DNA of 64,000 nucleotides from Roseateles hydrophilus. Lineage in GTDB: Bacteria > Pseudomonadota > Gammaproteobacteria > Burkholderiales > Burkholderiaceae_C. Positions 62,722 to 64,000 of this stretch are shown piece by piece (position 1 is the stretch's first letter; each line of letters begins with the position of its first letter). Position numbers and translations under genes: made by a program. Location of the stretch: positions 1-64,000 of the forward strand of contig NZ_JAPPUY010000001.1 in the NCBI RefSeq assembly GCF_026712245.1, in the 5' to 3' direction. The notes below the pieces were generated by a model. The model was given only the letters and a program-made list of their open reading frames with translations, made no database searches and was not told where the DNA came from.

Positions 62722-64000
62722 ATGCTGAAGTTGAATTCCCGCCACGCGCCGGTGCTGCGCTGGTCTCCCCTTGCCATCGCCGTGTCGGCCGCCCTGGCCG
62801 GCCCGGTTCAGGCCCAGCAGGCCGCCGCGCCCGCGGCCTCCGCGCCGGCCGCCAAGCCGGCCGCGAAGGAGACCCAGCAGCTGGACACCGTGGTGGTCAG
62901 CGGCATCCGCAGCTCCATCCGCAGCGCCAACGATCGCAAGAAGAACGCCGCGACGGTGCAGGACAGCCTGGTGGCCGAGGACATCGACCAGTTCCCTGAC
63001 AAGAACGTTGGCGAGGCGCTGTCGCGCGTGACCGGCGTGCAGCTGTCGCGTGATTTCGGCGAAGGCACGCAGGTGTCCATCCGCGGTGTCGAGCCCGACC
63101 TGAACCGCATCCAGATCGACGGCATGACGGTGCTGAACAGCGGCGGCGGTGCCGGTCGCGGCGCCGACCTGCGCGAGCTGCCGGCCGAGATGATCCAGTC
63201 CATCGACGTGGTCAAGGGCGTCACGGCCAACATGATCGAAGGCGGCGTCGGCGGCACCGTGGACATCGTCAAGCGCAAGCCGCTGGACTTCAAGGAGCGC
63301 ACCGTGTCGCTGCAGCTGGCGGCCGAGCAGGGCAGCCTGCGTGGCGGCGTGCAGCCGCGCGGTTCGCTGCTGCTGGCCGACAAGTTCCTGGACGGCAAGC
63401 TCGGCGTGATGGGCATGCTGGTCTACGACAACGTGCTGACGCGCGGTGACTTCGTGCGCAACACGTCATGGGCCTTCCTGCGCGACTGGGACTTCTCCGA
63501 CGAGAAGACGCTGACCAGCCTGAACCCGGCGGCCGCAGCCATCACCAGCCGCACCGGCTGCTCGGCGTTGACGGGCAACGCCACCAACGTCGCCGACTGC
63601 AATCGGCAATGGTTCGACTACTCGCCGCGCATCTCGCGCTATGGCATCTGGACGCGCGACCACAAGCGCAGCTCGGTCGATGTGACGGCGCAGTACCAGT
63701 TCACCAAGGACTTCGATGTCTACGTGAACCACAACACCAACACCGGCACGTCGACGCTGAACGACCGCAACTTCGGCACCGACTTCTCGGCGACGACACG
63801 CCTGTCCAACGCCGGCAACGCGCCCACCTACTCGGCCACGGCCGTGCCGTCCGGCGGCACCTGCACCGGCGTCAGCGGCAGCGCCACGCCGGCCGGCATG
63901 ACGGTCGAGAACCACCATGTGACGCAGTACACGGTGGGCAACTGCCTGAACGTGGCGGGTGTGGGCGGCCAGGCGGCGTTCAGCACCTCGGCGCGCGACT
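62722..64000 (+). CDS. TonB-dependent outer-membrane receptor (partial, runs off the window)
   Basis: From ATG 62722 the frame stays open to the end of the window, about 426 residues. A signal peptide (PLAIAVSAALAGPVQAQQ) is followed by an Ala/Pro linker, the TonB box-like LDTVVVSGIRSSIRSAN, and the plug domain with EDIDQFPDKNVGEALSRVTG, then IRGVEPDLNRIQIDGM and GGVGGTVDIVKRKPLDF. This plug style is typical of the carbohydrate-linked TonB receptors of Caulobacter and Xanthomonas type. With the lyase and esterase it suggests uptake of pectin fragments. Confidence 0.92.
   Translation, partial: MLKLNSRHAPVLRWSPLAIAVSAALAGPVQAQQAAAPAASAPAAKPAAKETQQLDTVVVSGIRSSIRSANDRKKNAATVQDSLVAEDIDQFPDKNVGEALSRVTGVQLSRDFGEGTQVSIRGVEPDLNRIQIDGMTVLNSGGGAGRGADLRELPAEMIQSIDVVKGVTANMIEGGVGGTVDIVKRKPLDFKERTVSLQLAAEQGSLRGGVQPRGSLLLADKFLDGKLGVMGMLVYDNVLTRGDFVRNTSWAFLRDWDFSDEKTLTSLNPAAAAITSRTGCSALTGNATNVADCNRQWFDYSPRISRYGIWTRDHKRSSVDVTAQYQFTKDFDVYVNHNTNTGTSTLNDRNFGTDFSATTRLSNAGNAPTYSATAVPSGGTCTGVSGSATPAGMTVENHHVTQYTVGNCLNVAGVGGQAAFSTSARD

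Overview
This window looks like chromosomal DNA of a high-GC facultative anaerobe of the Betaproteobacteria, most likely Burkholderiales of the Rubrivivax/Leptothrix/Roseateles type. The evidence is the gene order ispB - tRNA-Pro - rplU - rpmA - obg - proB - rppH - proS - lytic transglycosylase, the overall codon style, and interspersed CCCCC(C)AAGGGGG repeats. This is inference from gene order and protein style; no database search was run.

Layout. (1) 1-3.1 kb is a decayed defence island: an IS21-type end, a headless DUF3732 ATPase, the N-terminus of an Mrr-like nuclease, an intact Abi_2 (AbiF/AbiD-type) HEPN protein with a convergent small structured RNA, the 3' end of hsdM, and the 5' end of an IS5-type element that has clipped mobB. 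(2) 3.0-39.97 kb is an anaerobic-respiration island: mobB | narX-narL | narK1-narK2 | narK3-narG-narH-narJ-narI-parvulin-carbonic anhydrase-DUF2249 | methyltransferase | DUF2249-ubiU-ubiV-ubiT-DUF1513-MIP18-NnrS-like-TPP decarboxylase-acyltransferase | nrdD-(separate glycyl-radical ORF)-nrdG | hemolysin III, cupin, small Cys proteins | moaA, nitronate monooxygenase, nnrS, dnr | siroheme-decarboxylase-like gene | sirB2-like, hemerythrin. (3) 40.1-41.7 kb is a complete IS3-family element. (4) 41.8-59.2 kb is conserved core: tRNA-Pro(CGG), ispB, rplU, rpmA, obg, proB, rppH, proS, transglycosylase, dcp-like, ubiX, grxD, prmC, prfA, hemA, miaB, tRNA-Met. (5) 59.2-64.0 kb is a probable pectin-use locus: a tandem-SGNH esterase, a PL22-like oligogalacturonate lyase and a TonB-dependent receptor that runs off the end.

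How the island works together: NarXL sense nitrate/nitrite, NarK proteins move them, NarGHI reduces nitrate at the membrane with NarJ as chaperone, and MobB/MoaA serve the molybdenum cofactor. UbiTUV make ubiquinone without oxygen, NrdD/NrdG make dNTPs without oxygen, and NnrS, hemerythrin and Dnr respond to nitric oxide. Several TTGA-N6-TCAA-type dyads (5-4-5 geometry) sit upstream of these genes, and the Dnr-type regulator has the matching recognition helix, so much of the block may be one Fnr/Dnr regulon. No nitrite, NO or N2O reductase is visible in the window.

The most notable points are the Abi_2 protein with an adjacent promoter-to-terminator small RNA, the anaerobic ribonucleotide reductase whose glycyl-radical domain is a separate gene with its own ribosome binding site, and repeat-derived sequence used as coding sequence at the ends of UbiV and NrdG.
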